Made by a program: the position numbers and the translations under genes. A DNA stretch of 46,480 bases, taken from NCBI GenBank assembly GCA_016125425.1, contig WGLT01000001.1:1-46480 (forward strand). Reading direction: 5' to 3'. This stretch comes from Alphaproteobacteria bacterium. Its GTDB lineage: Bacteria; Pseudomonadota; Alphaproteobacteria; Caulobacterales; Parvularculaceae. This document shows, piece by piece, positions 45,869 through 46,480 of this stretch (its first letter is position 1; the number at the start of each line of letters is the position of its first letter). The notes under the pieces were generated by a model. That model was not told where the DNA came from, ran no database searches, and saw nothing but the letters and a program-made list of their open reading frames with translations.

Positions 45869-45880
45869 GGCTCTTTGACA
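45869..45880 (+). promoter_or_regulatory. boxA-like antitermination site in the rrn leader
   Basis: GGCTCTTTGACA closely resembles the boxA consensus TGCTCTTTAACA, about 195 bases before the 16S gene. It would recruit the Nus antitermination complex. Confidence 0.6.
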
Positions 45881-46074
45881 AGTTGGATTTTGAGGAAGAG
45901 AAACGTGGGCGGCGACGTCCCAGCGGAACCTTATGGTTCAACTGGATCCGTCATCCGCTGACGTTTTTCAGAAGCAAAAACCAATACCTTCGTTCATTCG
46001 AGGGAGTTTGGTTTTGCGACTACGTCAGTACGATGAGCGCCGGAGTATTCCCTCCGGCATTAGGATCCCAAACT

Positions 46075-46480
<406 letters not shown>

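Larger units (their letters stand above)
45433..46074 (+). other. rRNA operon promoter and leader region
   Basis: The 642 bases between the divergent patatin gene and the 16S gene show no protein gene. They contain a -35/-10-like pair at 45677-45705, a boxA-like antitermination sequence at 45869-45880, an inverted repeat of GCAAAAACCAA with TTTGGTTTTGC around 45973-46015 that could be part of the 16S processing stem, and a CCGGAG/CTCCGG hairpin at about 46040-46057. Confidence 0.6.

Overview
The window is a high-GC alphaproteobacterial chromosome segment ending in the first ~406 bases of a 16S rRNA gene. The 16S start, a PaaZ/IOR-type aromatic catabolon, a Rhizobiales-like Pho box, PilZ, rhomboid and DUF3126 genes all fit Hyphomicrobiales, perhaps the Beijerinckiaceae/Methylocystaceae neighbourhood. 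The family-level placement is a guess.

Layout. (1) 1-3750 is a scarred accessory region. It holds a P4-type integrase fragment, the tail of a small protein, then rhomboid protease, SDH-type Clp-fold protease, TrxC and the first ~37 codons of a KefB-type antiporter, cut by a broken IS3 element. This gene order resembles the distal part of transmissible stress-tolerance loci. On the other side of the IS lies the C-terminal half of a FucP-type sugar permease. (2) 3751-7605 is a sugar-oxidation locus: FadR-type GntR regulator, XylD-like sugar-acid dehydratase and a divergent Gfo/Idh sugar dehydrogenase, with a perfect GntR-like palindrome between the last two. A 637-bp internally deleted IS3 derivative follows. 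(3) 8430-11389 carries PolX, a DUF3775 protein and an HPF/RaiA-cold-shock fusion.

(4) 11517-28890 is a phenylacetyl-CoA catabolon: tetR(paaR)-paaZ-paaG on the minus strand, paaI-paaJ on the plus strand, paaABCDE plus a sixth PaaA-like gene, then an aromatic aminotransferase, a fused indolepyruvate ferredoxin oxidoreductase (IOR) and a divergent Lrp/AsnC regulator. A lipoprotein/S41 peptidase pair is embedded. Two matching operator-like palindromes sit in front of paaG/paaI and paaA. There is no phenylacetate-CoA ligase, PaaF or PaaH in the window. The arrangement suggests phenylalanine -> phenylpyruvate -> phenylacetyl-CoA (by IOR) -> ring epoxidation -> hydrolysis -> thiolysis.

(5) 29039-34391 is a phosphate uptake block: Pho box, outer-membrane porin, pstS, pstC, pstA, pstB, with a hairpin between pstS and pstC; no phoU or phoB follows. 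(6) 34392-34791 is non-coding but full of short inverted repeats. (7) 34792-45432 is housekeeping and small-protein territory: queF, a secreted cyclophilin, a NUDIX hydrolase, cysE, a PCuAC copper chaperone, DUF3126, an orphan membrane protein, PhoH, a GYF_2 protein, a PilZ protein, a second rhomboid, a CBS protein and a patatin. (8) 45433-46480 is the rRNA promoter/leader (boxA) and the 16S start.

All family assignments come from reading the translations by eye; no database search was run.
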